The notes beneath the pieces were generated by a model. That model had not been told where the DNA came from and did not search any database. It was given only the letters and a program-made list of their open reading frames with translations. A stretch of DNA of 64,000 bases from Thalassospira lucentensis (GTDB lineage: Bacteria; Pseudomonadota; Alphaproteobacteria; Rhodospirillales; Thalassospiraceae), in assembly GCF_011806425.1 (NCBI RefSeq), contig NZ_JAATOV010000008.1, positions 1 to 64,000 of the forward strand. The letters run 5' to 3'. A program made the position numbers and the translations under genes. The first letter of the stretch is position 1; each line of letters starts with the position of its first letter. Positions 8,350 through 17,845 of the stretch are shown one piece after another.

Positions 8350-9393
8350 CTAGTGAGGGGTTGCTTCGTTCTCAAGCCACCGCAATATTTCCGCAACCGG
8401 TTCGATCAGATCGCCGGGAATATATTGATCAATTGTCGCTGTTTCATAGAGCGAGCGGGCAAGCGGAACATTGCGCATGATAGGGATGCCTTCTTGTTCC
8501 GCAACCTCCATCATGCGTTTGGCAACAGCACCTTCGCCTGCGGATATAACAACGGGCAAAGGTGTTTCTTCTGCGTCGTAATATAATGCGATTGCGATAT
8601 GTGTTGGATTGGTCACAAGAACTTTTGCCTTTCGGGTGCGTTCGATGGTCGAATTCTGCATCATTTCTTGATGAAGCTGTTTCCGCTTGCCTTTGATATG
8701 CGGGTCGCCCTCAGATTCCTTGTATTCGCGTTTGACCTCATCCTTTGTCATCATCAACTGCTTTTTGTGCTGGAAACGCTGAAAGGCGATGTCGAAAAAG
8801 CCGACGATCATATAAGCCAGTGCGGTATAAATCATGACCTGTGTGACCGTCTCGGCAAGGACAGCTGTGACCCCAGAAAGTCCGCTTGGCGGCACCTTCA
8901 TGAGGGGGCCGAGTGAATTATAGACAACCAGATAGATCAGGATCGACAGGAAGATAACCTTGATCAGGTTCTTCAGGAATTCGACCATGTTTTTGGCCGA
9001 AACCATGTTCTTGGCGTTTGCACCAATATTGAGTTTCTTTGCACTTGGCTTAAGCGATTCAAATGCAAATAAAACCCCGGTTTGAACCATTTCCGCAAAA
9101 ACACCCAAGATCAGTGCAATCAGGATCGGTGGGACAATAATCGTAATGGCACGATTTAGGATTTCGGTGGTGATCGGTGCGATCATTGCGCGCACCGGAT
9201 GGCCGTACATTTCAGCGGGCAAAACCATCATCGCCATTAGTTCTTCGATAATGTTGGCACCGTTGGCGATAAAATAACCCATCAGCGCAATCAACAGGAC
9301 TGTTTGGGTAAAGTCCTTTGATTTCGCGACTTGGCCCTTGTTGCGGGCGTCGCGTAGTTTCTTGGGAGTTGGATCTTCTGTCTTTTCATTCAT
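8350..9393 (-). CDS. sctU: T3SS export apparatus switch protein SctU
   Basis: 347 residues. The FlhB/YscU family start (MNEKTEDPTPKKLRDARNKG) is followed by four membrane helices and a cytoplasmic autocleavage domain with an intact NPTH site (VLVTNPTHIAIALYYD, near residue 263). After self-cleavage this domain switches secretion from needle to translocator substrates. It is the last gene of the long operon. The surrounding needle, translocator and chaperone genes identify an injectisome, not a flagellum. Confidence 0.97.
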   Translation of the reverse strand: MNEKTEDPTPKKLRDARNKGQVAKSKDFTQTVLLIALMGYFIANGANIIEELMAMMVLPAEMYGHPVRAMIAPITTEILNRAITIIVPPILIALILGVFAEMVQTGVLFAFESLKPSAKKLNIGANAKNMVSAKNMVEFLKNLIKVIFLSILIYLVVYNSLGPLMKVPPSGLSGVTAVLAETVTQVMIYTALAYMIVGFFDIAFQRFQHKKQLMMTKDEVKREYKESEGDPHIKGKRKQLHQEMMQNSTIERTRKAKVLVTNPTHIAIALYYDAEETPLPVVISAGEGAVAKRMMEVAEQEGIPIMRNVPLARSLYETATIDQYIPGDLIEPVAEILRWLENEATPH

Positions 9394-9398
9394 GCCAT

Positions 9399-10205
9399 TT
9401 ATTCCAGTACGCCGCGTAATTGCTGGAACTGTTCGGTAATGGCACGGAGTTCCGGGCCAAGATATTCAAACAGAAACCCGACATACAGGATCAGGACGAA
9501 AAGGCCGACGGCACTTTTAATCGGCATCGACAGGAAAAATACCTGAAGCTGCGGGGCAAAGCGGCTGATCATGGCAAGTCCCAACTCGGACAGGAACATG
9601 GCAATCAGTACCGGTGCAGCCATGATCATCGCGATATACATGAAACGATCAAGCTGCTGGAGGAAGAACAGCCCGTTACCGTTGGAAAATTGCGGCCAGA
9701 ATGACCCTATCGGCCAATAGATATAGCTTTCGTAGATCGCACGCAGGAGCACAAGTAACCCACCACTGACCAGAAAGAATACGCTGGCGGCCTGATTAAG
9801 CAGGATCGCAAGAGGGGATGTCGTGACTCCGGTCAAGGGGCTCATCGAACTCGACATCGTTGCACCGCGTTGGTTGTCGATGATGAAACCGATCGCCTCA
9901 ATCGCCCAAAAAAGGATCGCGACCAGATACCCCATGACAAAGCCGACAAAGGCTTCTTTGCCGATAATCGCCATGACCATCAGGGGGCTGTCCTTGGTTT
10001 CGATGACCACAGGAATTGTTAGCGGAATAACGGCCAACGCAAAAACAGCGGCAATGCTGTTGCGCAATAAACCCGGCAAGATTGCTTTGCCAAACATTGG
10101 CAGAACAATGAACAAGCCCAAAAAACGGGCCACTGCAAACGACAGCGCAACTGCAACCGTGTGCAGGTCATAAACACCCCAATTTTGAAGCTGTCCGATT
10201 ACCAT
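9399..10205 (-). CDS. sctT: T3SS export apparatus protein SctT
   Basis: 268 residues, a polytopic protein of the FliR/YscT/SpaR family. It forms part of the SctRST export gate in the inner membrane. Hydrophobic helices run through nearly the whole length, and FLSELGLAMISRFAPQLQVF is a typical family segment. It sits between sctS and sctU in the canonical R-S-T-U order with a 5-base gap to sctU. Confidence 0.96.
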   Translation of the reverse strand: MVIGQLQNWGVYDLHTVAVALSFAVARFLGLFIVLPMFGKAILPGLLRNSIAAVFALAVIPLTIPVVIETKDSPLMVMAIIGKEAFVGFVMGYLVAILFWAIEAIGFIIDNQRGATMSSSMSPLTGVTTSPLAILLNQAASVFFLVSGGLLVLLRAIYESYIYWPIGSFWPQFSNGNGLFFLQQLDRFMYIAMIMAAPVLIAMFLSELGLAMISRFAPQLQVFFLSMPIKSAVGLFVLILYVGFLFEYLGPELRAITEQFQQLRGVLE

Positions 10206-10232
10206 GTGTATGTGTGCGCCATTTTCACAGTG

Positions 10233-10502
10233 TCAGCTTGTCAGATGCGGAAAATCGGTAAAGATGCTTAGGGCGAAGCGATATAATTCCCCGCCAATCC
10301 ACGTTGCTGTCATAAAAATAACAATTCCAACGGCAGCGAGTTTGAAGCCAAAGGAAAGTGTCTGTTCCTGCACCTGTGTTAGCGCCTGCAGAAGGCTGAC
10401 AAGTGTGCCAACAACGGCCGCTGCGATAATGGGGGGTAATGACAACATCAATGTCAAAACCAGTGCACGGGTTAGAAAACTAATAATGTCGCCTTCGAAC
10501 AT
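10233..10502 (-). CDS. sctS: T3SS export apparatus protein SctS
   Basis: 89 residues with two membrane helices, the standard size of the FliQ/YscS family. The segment LPPIIAAAVVGTLVSLLQAL and the following QEQTLSFGFKL are characteristic. It is the smallest component of the SctRST gate. Position and size leave little doubt. Confidence 0.96.
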   Translation of the reverse strand: MFEGDIISFLTRALVLTLMLSLPPIIAAAVVGTLVSLLQALTQVQEQTLSFGFKLAAVGIVIFMTATWIGGELYRFALSIFTDFPHLTS

Positions 10503-10518
10503 TTGCTGTTCCCTACCG

Positions 10519-11172
10519 CTAGTTCACGTAACTTAGGACAAGCCCGTGGATCAGGCGTGACCAACCATCAATCATCACAAACAAAAACAGTTTGAGAGGT
10601 AGCGAAATCGTCATGGGTGAGACCATCATCATGCCCATGGCAAGCAAGATGTTCGAGACGATCAAATCAATGACCACGAACGGCAGATAGAGCAAGAAAC
10701 CGACTTCAAATGCGGATGTCAGCTCGGCAACCGTAAAGGCAGGTGCAAGGACAAGAAAGCTGTCTGAGCCAAGCTTTGCTGCAAGGTCGGCCGGCCATAT
10801 TTGCGCAATGGTCTGAACAAAGAATTCCCGCTGGCTTTCATCGGTGTGCTGCAAAAGAAAATAACGGAATGGCTCAAACGCCTGCGCCAAAAGGTCAAAC
10901 AGATTGCTGGTGTCATCAAACGATATATTGCTGTCGCGCAGAATGTCGAAGACCGACACGCCGACAGGGGCCATTATGTAAACCGTTAGAATAAGCGCCA
11001 GACCATAAAGTGCCATGTTTGGCGGGATCTGCTGAACACCCAGTGCGTTCCGGACCAGCGAGAGCACAACAGCGATTTTGACAAACGACGTCGTGATCAC
11101 GATGACAAACGGAATGAGCGCCAGCATGGCGAGGAGTAGCGCAAGGGTTAACGGATCAGGAATATTGAACAT
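10519..11172 (-). CDS. sctR: T3SS export apparatus protein SctR
   Basis: 217 residues of the FliP/YscR family: an N-terminal hydrophobic pair, the conserved SFVKIAVVLSLVRNALGVQQ region, a periplasmic loop, and C-terminal helices with the family segment GMMMVSPMTISLPLKLFLF. It forms the core of the export gate with SctS and SctT. It lies 9 bases after sctQ in the operon. Confidence 0.97.
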   Translation of the reverse strand: MFNIPDPLTLALLLAMLALIPFVIVITTSFVKIAVVLSLVRNALGVQQIPPNMALYGLALILTVYIMAPVGVSVFDILRDSNISFDDTSNLFDLLAQAFEPFRYFLLQHTDESQREFFVQTIAQIWPADLAAKLGSDSFLVLAPAFTVAELTSAFEVGFLLYLPFVVIDLIVSNILLAMGMMMVSPMTISLPLKLFLFVMIDGWSRLIHGLVLSYVN

Positions 11173-11181
11173 CTTGTGAGC

Positions 11182-12294
11182 TTAATCCTTTTCGCCGTCT
11201 GGCGTGATGTTCCACCGGGTGATACGCAGCCCAATACGGTCGTCAATATTGACCATCTCGCCACGCCCAATTGCCGCGCCGTTCGCACGGATTGTCACCA
11301 TATTTTCTGCTTCGCGACCGGTCTCAAAAACACTACCAACGCCGGTTTTTTGAAGATCGGCCAACGATATTTCATGATGACCAAGATCAAAGGTCAAGCG
11401 CACGGGAATATCGGCGAAGCTGCTGAGTTCTAGTGGATCGGACCCTGACGGGGGTTCACCGTCTATTTCTGGAATGTCACTGTCTTCATCGACAATTTCA
11501 GGTGCATCAGAAGGCGGCAAGCTCACGGTAATGACCTCTTGGATTGTGATTTGGCTTCCGTGCCAGACGCCACGCAAGCCGAGTTTTTTTGAAACCCGCA
11601 ACAAAATCCCGCCTGCACTGTCAGGAACGTTGATTGTGTCGGGAAAAATCGCATCGCCAGCGCGAAGACCGCGCAAGTCAGAAAGTGAAATATTGCTTTC
11701 GCCAACTTCAAGGCGAAGCATTGTCGGAATGTTTGGTACGTCAAGGACGTCATCGGCAGGCATGCGTCCATAAAGAGACGCCAGCGCTGGCAAAGCGCCA
11801 TCCGATGCAAACACCAAAATACGGTTGGCTGTACTTTCGTCCAGTGTCACATCTGTCAATGAAACAGACAGTATATGTTCTTGATCGGGAAGGACGTCAT
11901 TTTGTGTCAGTCCCCGCAATTCAAAACCTATCCCAACTGCCGACAGGTGTGCCACCAGTTCACCCAGTGCCATTTCAATCAGGGCCAATGACAATGATTC
12001 CGGTATGTGGCTGATCGGGGTGCCAGCAGGCAACGTTGCACCAAGCAGGGTAGCCAGTATGCAGGTCGGAACACGTAAAGAAATATCATGCCCGGACAAA
12101 GTGGCTTCAAGCGTGAAGGCTGCTTCAAGCTGCTTTTGATCGAGATCGGCACGGACCACCATGCGACTTTGGACCTGCCACGCATGACCGGCGAAAGTGA
12201 CGTCGATGCCATGACGCGGTGTCGCAAGAATGTTCAATGCCTTATGGGTTTCGGCGTTGATCCTTCGGGTCACAAGTGAACGCATTTCACTCAT
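11182..12294 (-). CDS. sctQ: T3SS cytoplasmic sorting-platform (C-ring) protein SctQ
   Basis: 370 residues. The C-terminal 75 or so form a SpoA (surface presentation of antigens) domain, with IPVRLTFDLGHHEISLADLQ and a later IGRGEMVNIDDRIGLRITR stretch. A second, weaker SpoA-like region occupies about 190-260. SctQ builds the sorting-platform pods with SctK, SctL and SctN. The start overlaps the sctP stop by 4 bases (ATGA). Confidence 0.93.
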   Translation of the reverse strand: MSEMRSLVTRRINAETHKALNILATPRHGIDVTFAGHAWQVQSRMVVRADLDQKQLEAAFTLEATLSGHDISLRVPTCILATLLGATLPAGTPISHIPESLSLALIEMALGELVAHLSAVGIGFELRGLTQNDVLPDQEHILSVSLTDVTLDESTANRILVFASDGALPALASLYGRMPADDVLDVPNIPTMLRLEVGESNISLSDLRGLRAGDAIFPDTINVPDSAGGILLRVSKKLGLRGVWHGSQITIQEVITVSLPPSDAPEIVDEDSDIPEIDGEPPSGSDPLELSSFADIPVRLTFDLGHHEISLADLQKTGVGSVFETGREAENMVTIRANGAAIGRGEMVNIDDRIGLRITRWNITPDGEKD

Positions 12295-13016
12295 AGGCCG
12301 ACATCTCCATCGTCATTTTCCTCTTCGTCGTTCTCACGCTGATATTCCTGACTGGAGCGACGATTGGGATCGCCTTCATTATTTCCTGTGCCGCTATCTT
12401 GAATGGTGATGACCTCAACGTCTTTTTGCAGCACCTTGGAAAGACGTGCGGCCAAATCATCCTGCCTTTGATTTAGGAAATTGGCACTGTCGGCGTTGCT
12501 GATGATAAATTCCGCGACAAGTTTCCCATCACGCTCGGCAATGCGGACTTCCGTACCCGGCAAAATGGCGTCATTTAGTTGGATGCGAACTTCGGCGATG
12601 CCATTGGTTTCACCGACCAAAATGCGAGACGTTAAATTTTGGGCGAGTTCACCAATGCGGCTTTCACCTGTCATTGCTGCAGAAGGTTGCACAGGATTAA
12701 CCGGCTGGTTTTGCGGTGTTTTGCCAAAGAGCTGCATGGGTGAGAGTGGTTCACCGGCTGCTTCACCGGTTTTGTGACGGTCTTGCTGTTTGCCGTCACG
12801 GCCTTGATCGCCACCTTTTTCGCCAGACTGCTCGTCAGATTGACGTCCATTCTGTTCTTGTTGACCCTGTTCGCGCCGTTCCAAGGAATCATTGAAACGT
12901 TTGACGTCACCCTGACCTGGGGCTTCGCGCTCGACACTGGTGCTGGTGTCGGTTGACGTCTCTTTGCTTGATGACGTTGGGGTTGCTGGTGGGGTCGGTC
13001 CGCTTGTACTTACCAT
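12291..13016 (-). CDS. sctP: T3SS needle-length / substrate-switch protein SctP
   Basis: 241 residues. The first 110 are disordered and rich in Ser, Thr, Pro, Gln and Glu. A folded C-terminal domain (about 118-205) of the HpaP/YscP/FliK type follows, including IAEVRIQLNDAILPGTEVRI. The acidic tail is low-complexity. Position between sctO and sctQ is canonical. The protein would set needle length and trigger the SctU switch. It overlaps sctO by 7 bases and sctQ by 4. Sequence conservation is weak in this family, so the call leans on synteny. Confidence 0.82.
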   Translation of the reverse strand: MVSTSGPTPPATPTSSSKETSTDTSTSVEREAPGQGDVKRFNDSLERREQGQQEQNGRQSDEQSGEKGGDQGRDGKQQDRHKTGEAAGEPLSPMQLFGKTPQNQPVNPVQPSAAMTGESRIGELAQNLTSRILVGETNGIAEVRIQLNDAILPGTEVRIAERDGKLVAEFIISNADSANFLNQRQDDLAARLSKVLQKDVEVITIQDSGTGNNEGDPNRRSSQEYQRENDEEENDDGDVGL

Positions 13017-13510
13017 CCATGTTGCTCCTCTTCCCAGCTTTCGATCATGACCGGGGAAGTGAACTCTTCCATTTCCATTTCTTCCTTATAGGCAAGTGCC
13101 TCGCGCAGTTCGGTATCGTAGCTTTCGGCTAAATCTTCGAACTTTTCGCGCTGTCGGGTGGCCTCTTTCAGGCGCTGCTCGCAGGAATGGACTTCTTCTA
13201 GTGCGGCCTGATGGGCTTTGCGGGCGTCATCAATAGATGTTTCGATAATTTGCTCTTCGTCACGCAGCATCAATATTCGGGTGCGCAGCTCTTCGATGGC
13301 GCGCACCTTGACTGTTTTCTCGCAAATATCGTCGAACATCTGATCCTGACGTTCGACCATCCAGTCTCGGTATTCTTGAAGTCGGGTTTCAAGTTTTGTC
13401 ACGTTTTCAGCAGCGTTTCTTGCCTCTAGCCGCGACAGGATAAGGCGACGTTCCGCACCTTGTTCGCGCCGGATCTTTAGCTGCAATAATTCTGCGAAGA
13501 CGTTCGACAT
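13010..13510 (-). CDS. sctO: T3SS central-stalk protein SctO
   Basis: 166 residues, predicted almost entirely as a long antiparallel coiled coil rich in Glu, Arg and Lys, as expected for the YscO/FliJ family that inserts into the SctN hexamer. It follows sctN directly with a TAATG stop-start overlap and precedes sctP with a 7-base overlap. Identification rests on structure and the fixed N-O-P-Q gene order. Confidence 0.9.
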   Translation of the reverse strand: MSNVFAELLQLKIRREQGAERRLILSRLEARNAAENVTKLETRLQEYRDWMVERQDQMFDDICEKTVKVRAIEELRTRILMLRDEEQIIETSIDDARKAHQAALEEVHSCEQRLKEATRQREKFEDLAESYDTELREALAYKEEMEMEEFTSPVMIESWEEEQHGW

Positions 13511-14835
13511 TAACCGACGACCTCCTGCAAGCGTTTTAGGGTTTCGTCAAATGGCATCAGTTCGTCTGTTTTTTGCTGCAGGAATTCACGAATAGGGCCG
13601 ATTTTATCAAGGGCCTCATCTGTGGCAGGGTCGGTTCCACGTTGATATTCACCAACCTTGACCAGAAGTTCGATCTCTTGAAATTTCGCCATCAATTCAC
13701 GCAGGCGACCCGCGGCAGCACGGTGCTCTGGCGTAATCACTGCATTCATGACCCGGCTGGCGGACGCCATCACATCAACAGCAGGATAATGGTTTGCTGA
13801 CGCAAGTTTGCGTGACAGAACGATGTGACCGTCAAGAATCGAACGGGTTTCGTCGGCGATCGGTTCGTTCATATCATCGCCTTCGACCAGAACGGTATAA
13901 AGTGCGGTGATCGAGCCTTTGTCATTCATGCCGACCCGCTCCATCAATTTGGGCAAGGTGGCAAAAACCGATGGCGGATAACCGCGTCTGGTCGGCGGCT
14001 CGCCCGCAGCAAGGCCGATTTCGCGTTGTGCACGGCCAAAACGGGTGACGGAATCCATCAGGAAAAGAACCTTTTTACCCTGATCCCTGAAATATTCGGC
14101 AATCGCCGTGGCAACATAGGCGGCCTTGGCACGCTCCATCGACGATTTATCCGATGTCGCAACGACCAGAACGGACTTACGGCGGCCTTCTTCACCAAGT
14201 TCGTGTTCGATAAATTCGCGGACTTCTCGACCACGTTCACCAATTAGGGCAATAACCGTAACATCAACGTCAGCCCCCTTCACCAACATGCCAAGTAGGG
14301 TACTTTTCCCCCCGCCAGCAGCGGCAAATACACCGATCCTTTGACCTTCACCGCACGTCAGTACGCCGTCAAGAACCCGCACTCCTAACGACAACGGTGA
14401 GGAAATAATCCGGCGTGTCAGCGGATCTGGGGCTTCTTGATAAACAGGATAATACTGTTCGACGCTCAGCGGCCCGCGTTCTGCCGCGTCAAGGGGGCGG
14501 CCAAGGCCGTCAAGAGTCCGCCCGAGAAGTCCTGGGCCAACCGGCACCATATGCGCACGCCCTGTCGGAATGACTTCGGTCGCTGTTGAAATGCCATACA
14601 TATCCCCGATGGGCGTCAAAAGCGCCGCGTCCTTGGCAAAACCGACAACCTCAGCCTGCAATTCAAACGGCTCGCCGGGGGTGCGCAGGATACAGATTTC
14701 CCCAATCCGGACAGACGGTACAACCGCGCGAATGATGGTTCCAACCACCTGCGCGACCCGGCCCTTGATTGTCAGCGTCTGAGCTTCGTTCAAGGCAAGC
14801 GCCATCATGTCCGTGATATAGGAAAAATCACGCAT
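13510..14835 (-). CDS. sctN: T3SS ATPase SctN
   Basis: About 441 residues of the FliI/YscN rotary ATPase family. The Walker A loop is [17 protein letters not shown] (about residue 160), Walker B is [15 protein letters not shown], and the family stretch [19 protein letters not shown] follows. It energises unfolding of substrates at the export gate. I use the ATG at 14835, which overlaps the sctL stop as TGATG; a GTG one codon earlier is also possible. Confidence 0.97.
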   Translation of the reverse strand: MRDFSYITDMMALALNEAQTLTIKGRVAQVVGTIIRAVVPSVRIGEICILRTPGEPFELQAEVVGFAKDAALLTPIGDMYGISTATEVIPTGRAHMVPVGPGLLGRTLDGLGRPLDAAERGPLSVEQYYPVYQEAPDPLTRRIISSPLSLGVRVLDGVLTCGEGQRIGVFAAAGGGKSTLLGMLVKGADVDVTVIALIGERGREVREFIEHELGEEGRRKSVLVVATSDKSSMERAKAAYVATAIAEYFRDQGKKVLFLMDSVTRFGRAQREIGLAAGEPPTRRGYPPSVFATLPKLMERVGMNDKGSITALYTVLVEGDDMNEPIADETRSILDGHIVLSRKLASANHYPAVDVMASASRVMNAVITPEHRAAAGRLRELMAKFQEIELLVKVGEYQRGTDPATDEALDKIGPIREFLQQKTDELMPFDETLKRLQEVVG

Positions 14836-15494
14836 CACTTTCTCCCGCTAACCATGGGTTTGGTGACGGTAGGGTCCTGACTTCCCAGAACGCGTTCAAA
14901 TGAATTTCGAATGGCCTGAAGTTGGGTGTCGATGCCTGCTTCGACGGTTCCAATATCGGTTTCCAGAATGCAGTCACCTGAGGACAGGCGGATATCGGGC
15001 TCAACCGACAGATAAGAAATCGCTGGATAAAGTGTCAGCAAGTCATTCAATTTTTCTTTGACCGCTTCGCATTCGGACGGATTAAGACGCACTGTGACCT
15101 GATTTTGGGTGCGAACTGCTGCAAGCGCATTGCGTACAATCCTGAAAATGACGTCATGGTCGTCAAGTTCACCAATGACTTTGCCGACGGCTGTGGTTAC
15201 CAGATCAACAATATTGGTTTCGACTTTTTCGAAGTAATTGACCATGCGCGAGACGTTATCAAGCATCCGTTCCGCTTCTTCCATGCGGGCCTCCGCGATG
15301 CCCTGTTCAAAGCCACGTTTCTTCTCGGCTTCAAATGCGTCTTGTGCATCTTTTCGGATCTGTTCTGCCTGCTCTTCTGCTTTGGCGATAATATCCTTGG
15401 CGCTGGCAATCGCGTTCACTTGGTCACCCTTCATGACGCGGGCAGACGGATCAACCGATGCAGTGCTCAGGCTGTTTCTTATGCGGAATGCCAT
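14835..15494 (-). CDS. sctL: T3SS stator protein SctL
   Basis: 219 residues of the FliH/YscL family. A helical N-terminal half ([20 protein letters not shown] onward) contains the heptad-like EQ and AE repeats typical of the stator. The C-terminal domain contains [19 protein letters not shown] and the conserved [20 protein letters not shown] segment. SctL anchors the ATPase to SctQ. It overlaps the sctK stop by 16 bases. Confidence 0.94.
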   Translation of the reverse strand: MAFRIRNSLSTASVDPSARVMKGDQVNAIASAKDIIAKAEEQAEQIRKDAQDAFEAEKKRGFEQGIAEARMEEAERMLDNVSRMVNYFEKVETNIVDLVTTAVGKVIGELDDHDVIFRIVRNALAAVRTQNQVTVRLNPSECEAVKEKLNDLLTLYPAISYLSVEPDIRLSSGDCILETDIGTVEAGIDTQLQAIRNSFERVLGSQDPTVTKPMVSGRK

Positions 15495-16165
15495 TGCGGG
15501 GCGACCTCTCGTATTACGCGTTTGATAATCCCGCTTGCAACAGAATGAGACAGATCGATATCCCCGGATTCTAGCAAAACTGTTTTGGGAAGCTTCAGTT
15601 CCAGACGTCGCATTAACGCATCAGAACAGGGTTCAATACCGCATTTGAGTACGGCAGCACCGCTTGCCAGCAGATTTTCATTGGTGATCTCGTCAATGGG
15701 CATGTTGCTTTCGGGCAGGATTTTTTGCGGCGCAATCAGGGGTGATTTACTCAGAACAAAGTCGAATTCTGCGGTGCCGATTTGTTTGCGACATTGGCGA
15801 ACGTCATCCGGGATCATCAAATTCCGGATGGTTTGCCCAGCACTACATAGCCCAAGAAAACGAACCACATCGTTAAACAAACTCGACGGCATCAGAGCCA
15901 GCGCGCGCGACAAAGCGTTATCAAAACCGGTAATCCATCGTCCCAAAAGATCAAATTCTTCGAGCAGATATTTGTTCAGATGACCTGAAACTGACGCTGA
16001 TTGACCAGCGGCTTTTATGACGGAGACGCCAAGCGTTTCGGGCAGGCGCGTTTGATGGATATATTCCAGAGGGAGGAAGTTAAACGCATATGTTTGCTGC
16101 CAATCACCCGATTGGCGCAGTGCTGCTGAGAAGTCGAACTGAGATTGGGAATGATCATTCGGCAT
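15479..16165 (-). CDS. sctK: T3SS sorting-platform adaptor SctK
   Basis: About 228 residues. Sequence similarity in the YscK/PscK family is low. The segment YAFNFLPLEYIHQTRLP near the N-terminus, the size and the fixed J-K-L gene order support the call. SctK links SctD at the inner membrane ring to SctQ pods. I choose the ATG at 16165, which has GAGG six bases upstream and overlaps the end of sctJ by 11 bases; a GTG at 16177 is an alternative. Confidence 0.85.
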   Translation of the reverse strand: MPNDHSQSQFDFSAALRQSGDWQQTYAFNFLPLEYIHQTRLPETLGVSVIKAAGQSASVSGHLNKYLLEEFDLLGRWITGFDNALSRALALMPSSLFNDVVRFLGLCSAGQTIRNLMIPDDVRQCRKQIGTAEFDFVLSKSPLIAPQKILPESNMPIDEITNENLLASGAAVLKCGIEPCSDALMRRLELKLPKTVLLESGDIDLSHSVASGIIKRVIREVAPQWHSA

Positions 16166-16955
16166 TGGCAGCCTCACGCCCAGCAGACTTGAAGTTCAAT
16201 AAAGCCGGTTTTTTCCAAAGAATTGCCAAAACGCCAATAGCGATGAAGCTGGCAAACAAGGTTACAAGCAAACCGATCATCGCAATGTTTAAGTCCCTGG
16301 CCGATGATATCGCGACATCAAACCCCATAACCCGGGTCACAGGGCGCATATCGGTATTCCCCGATGGCGGCATGACTGCTGCTGGCACAAGAATGACCGA
16401 TACATTGTCATAGGCCAGTTGCGAAATGCTGTTCACCACCAGTCGTTTGATCTGAGGTACGACGTTTTCCACAACAGAGTTGGGTTCATGTTTGATGAAA
16501 ACGGATGCTGAGGCGGGGTCGCTGGCGGCTGACAGACCGGTACTTTCACTGGGCAGAACCACATGAACACGTGCGGTTACAACGCCGTCGATCTGGGAAA
16601 TGGTCTCGGAAAGTTCCTGCGACAGCGCATAGATGTAGCGAACTTTTTCCTCAAGCGGCGAGGAAATCAGGCCTTCCTTTTTGAAGACATCCCCCATTTT
16701 AACGAATTGCTGTTGTGGCAATCCCTTGGCACGCATAATGCCAAGCGCCTCAGCAACTTCTTCGGACTCAACCGAAATAACCATGCCTTCGGCACCGGTC
16801 GTTTTTTGCGCAGCAATGCCTGTATTGAGAAGCACAGAAAGAATTTGGTTGGCTTCATCTTCTTTAAGACCGGAAACCAATTCGACCTGCTCACTACAGG
16901 CAGCGAGTGTCAGTGTCATTAAAACAGCAAGGATCGACTTTCTGAGCATCTTCAA
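16155..16955 (-). CDS. sctJ: T3SS inner-membrane ring lipoprotein SctJ
   Basis: 266 residues. A lipoprotein signal with lipobox LAAC (Cys about 20) is followed by the two ring-building motifs of the YscJ/PrgK/FliF family, with LVSGLKEDEANQILSVLLN at the start and a second domain around IDGVVTARVHVVLP. A C-terminal membrane helix (about 222-246) anchors it. It forms the inner ring with SctD. Confidence 0.97.
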   Translation of the reverse strand: MKMLRKSILAVLMTLTLAACSEQVELVSGLKEDEANQILSVLLNTGIAAQKTTGAEGMVISVESEEVAEALGIMRAKGLPQQQFVKMGDVFKKEGLISSPLEEKVRYIYALSQELSETISQIDGVVTARVHVVLPSESTGLSAASDPASASVFIKHEPNSVVENVVPQIKRLVVNSISQLAYDNVSVILVPAAVMPPSGNTDMRPVTRVMGFDVAISSARDLNIAMIGLLVTLFASFIAIGVLAILWKKPALLNFKSAGREAANAE

Positions 16956-16956
16956 T

Positions 16957-17433
16957 TTATTGGGCCTTCATCAACTGGTCGACGGTTTGCGTTGATTTGG
17001 AAACGACTTTACTGACCAATTCCTGCTGAATGGCCCAGCCAGTCACCTGCATCTGCAATTCGATCATGTCTTGGACTTGCATCGCACCAGATGAGGACGA
17101 TGTGTGCAGAGTGTTGAGAATGTTGTTTTCTTGTCCACTCATGTCGGCGCGCATTTTTTCCAATCCACCAAGGATATGGTCGCCAATCGATGTGACCTTG
17201 GTTGTCACCTGATCGCCAAGGGCATTGGGCACAATTTCTGTCACCGATGAAACGTTTGCAGCGCTAGCGGCCTCACTCGTCGCGGTTACAGGACCCGTCA
17301 TGGCAGCGTTAAACATCTCGACATCATTTTCCGCCGCAGGAATCAGTGCCTGAGGCAGATTTGCAGCCGCCTCGGTAATTGCACCGGGACCGGAGCCTGG
17401 GATTGAAGTGGCCAAACCGTTGATCAATGCCAT
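16957..17433 (-). CDS. sctI: T3SS inner rod protein SctI
   Basis: 158 residues with a variable Ala-rich N-terminus and a conserved C-terminal amphipathic helix pair (MIELQMQVTGWAIQQELVSK) typical of YscI/PrgJ/HrpB inner rod proteins. It lies directly before sctJ, the standard position. GGAGG seven bases before the ATG supports the start. It connects the export gate to the needle. Confidence 0.9.
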   Translation of the reverse strand: MALINGLATSIPGSGPGAITEAAANLPQALIPAAENDVEMFNAAMTGPVTATSEAASAANVSSVTEIVPNALGDQVTTKVTSIGDHILGGLEKMRADMSGQENNILNTLHTSSSSGAMQVQDMIELQMQVTGWAIQQELVSKVVSKSTQTVDQLMKAQ

Positions 17434-17447
17434 GTGGGTGCCTCCGT

Positions 17448-17825
17448 CTAGACGGTTTCTGATTTGATTGATTTGGCCAACGCAACGGCCTGCGGATCAG
17501 CATCCCGGGCAATCACGTGGTCAAGCGGTTTTTCGCTTTCTGCTGCGCGACCGGCCATCTTCAGGCTCATTCCGTAAAATGCGAGGGCCATATCATGGTC
17601 AGGATCATGGTCCAGAATCTTCTTCTGAAGCGTTATGATTGCCTGATCAAACTTCTTTTCTGCTAAATCAGCAATAGCGAGGCCGATAACGGCCCCGCTT
17701 TCGCTGGGATTAGCTTCCAAGAGAGCTTCCATAATATTTCTGGCAACGCTTGGTAATCCGCGTCCCGCTGCCAGAAATCCTATTTCTGCAAGGAGTTTGC
17801 TTTCCGGTACTTTAAGGGAAGTCAT
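17448..17825 (-). CDS. Small TPR protein of the T3SS operon
   Basis: 125 residues forming about three TPR-like helical hairpins, for example ALLEANPSESGAVIGLAIAD and DHDPDHDMALAFYGMSLK. The gene lies between sctB and sctI, where Bordetella carries a second BcrH-type chaperone as I recall it. It could be a translocator chaperone or a YscG-like co-chaperone for the needle protein SctF, since a YscE-like protein is present at 32453. The exact client cannot be read from the sequence. Confidence 0.7.
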   Translation of the reverse strand: MTSLKVPESKLLAEIGFLAAGRGLPSVARNIMEALLEANPSESGAVIGLAIADLAEKKFDQAIITLQKKILDHDPDHDMALAFYGMSLKMAGRAAESEKPLDHVIARDADPQAVALAKSIKSETV

Positions 17826-17845
17826 CCCGTAACCTCTTGTTATGA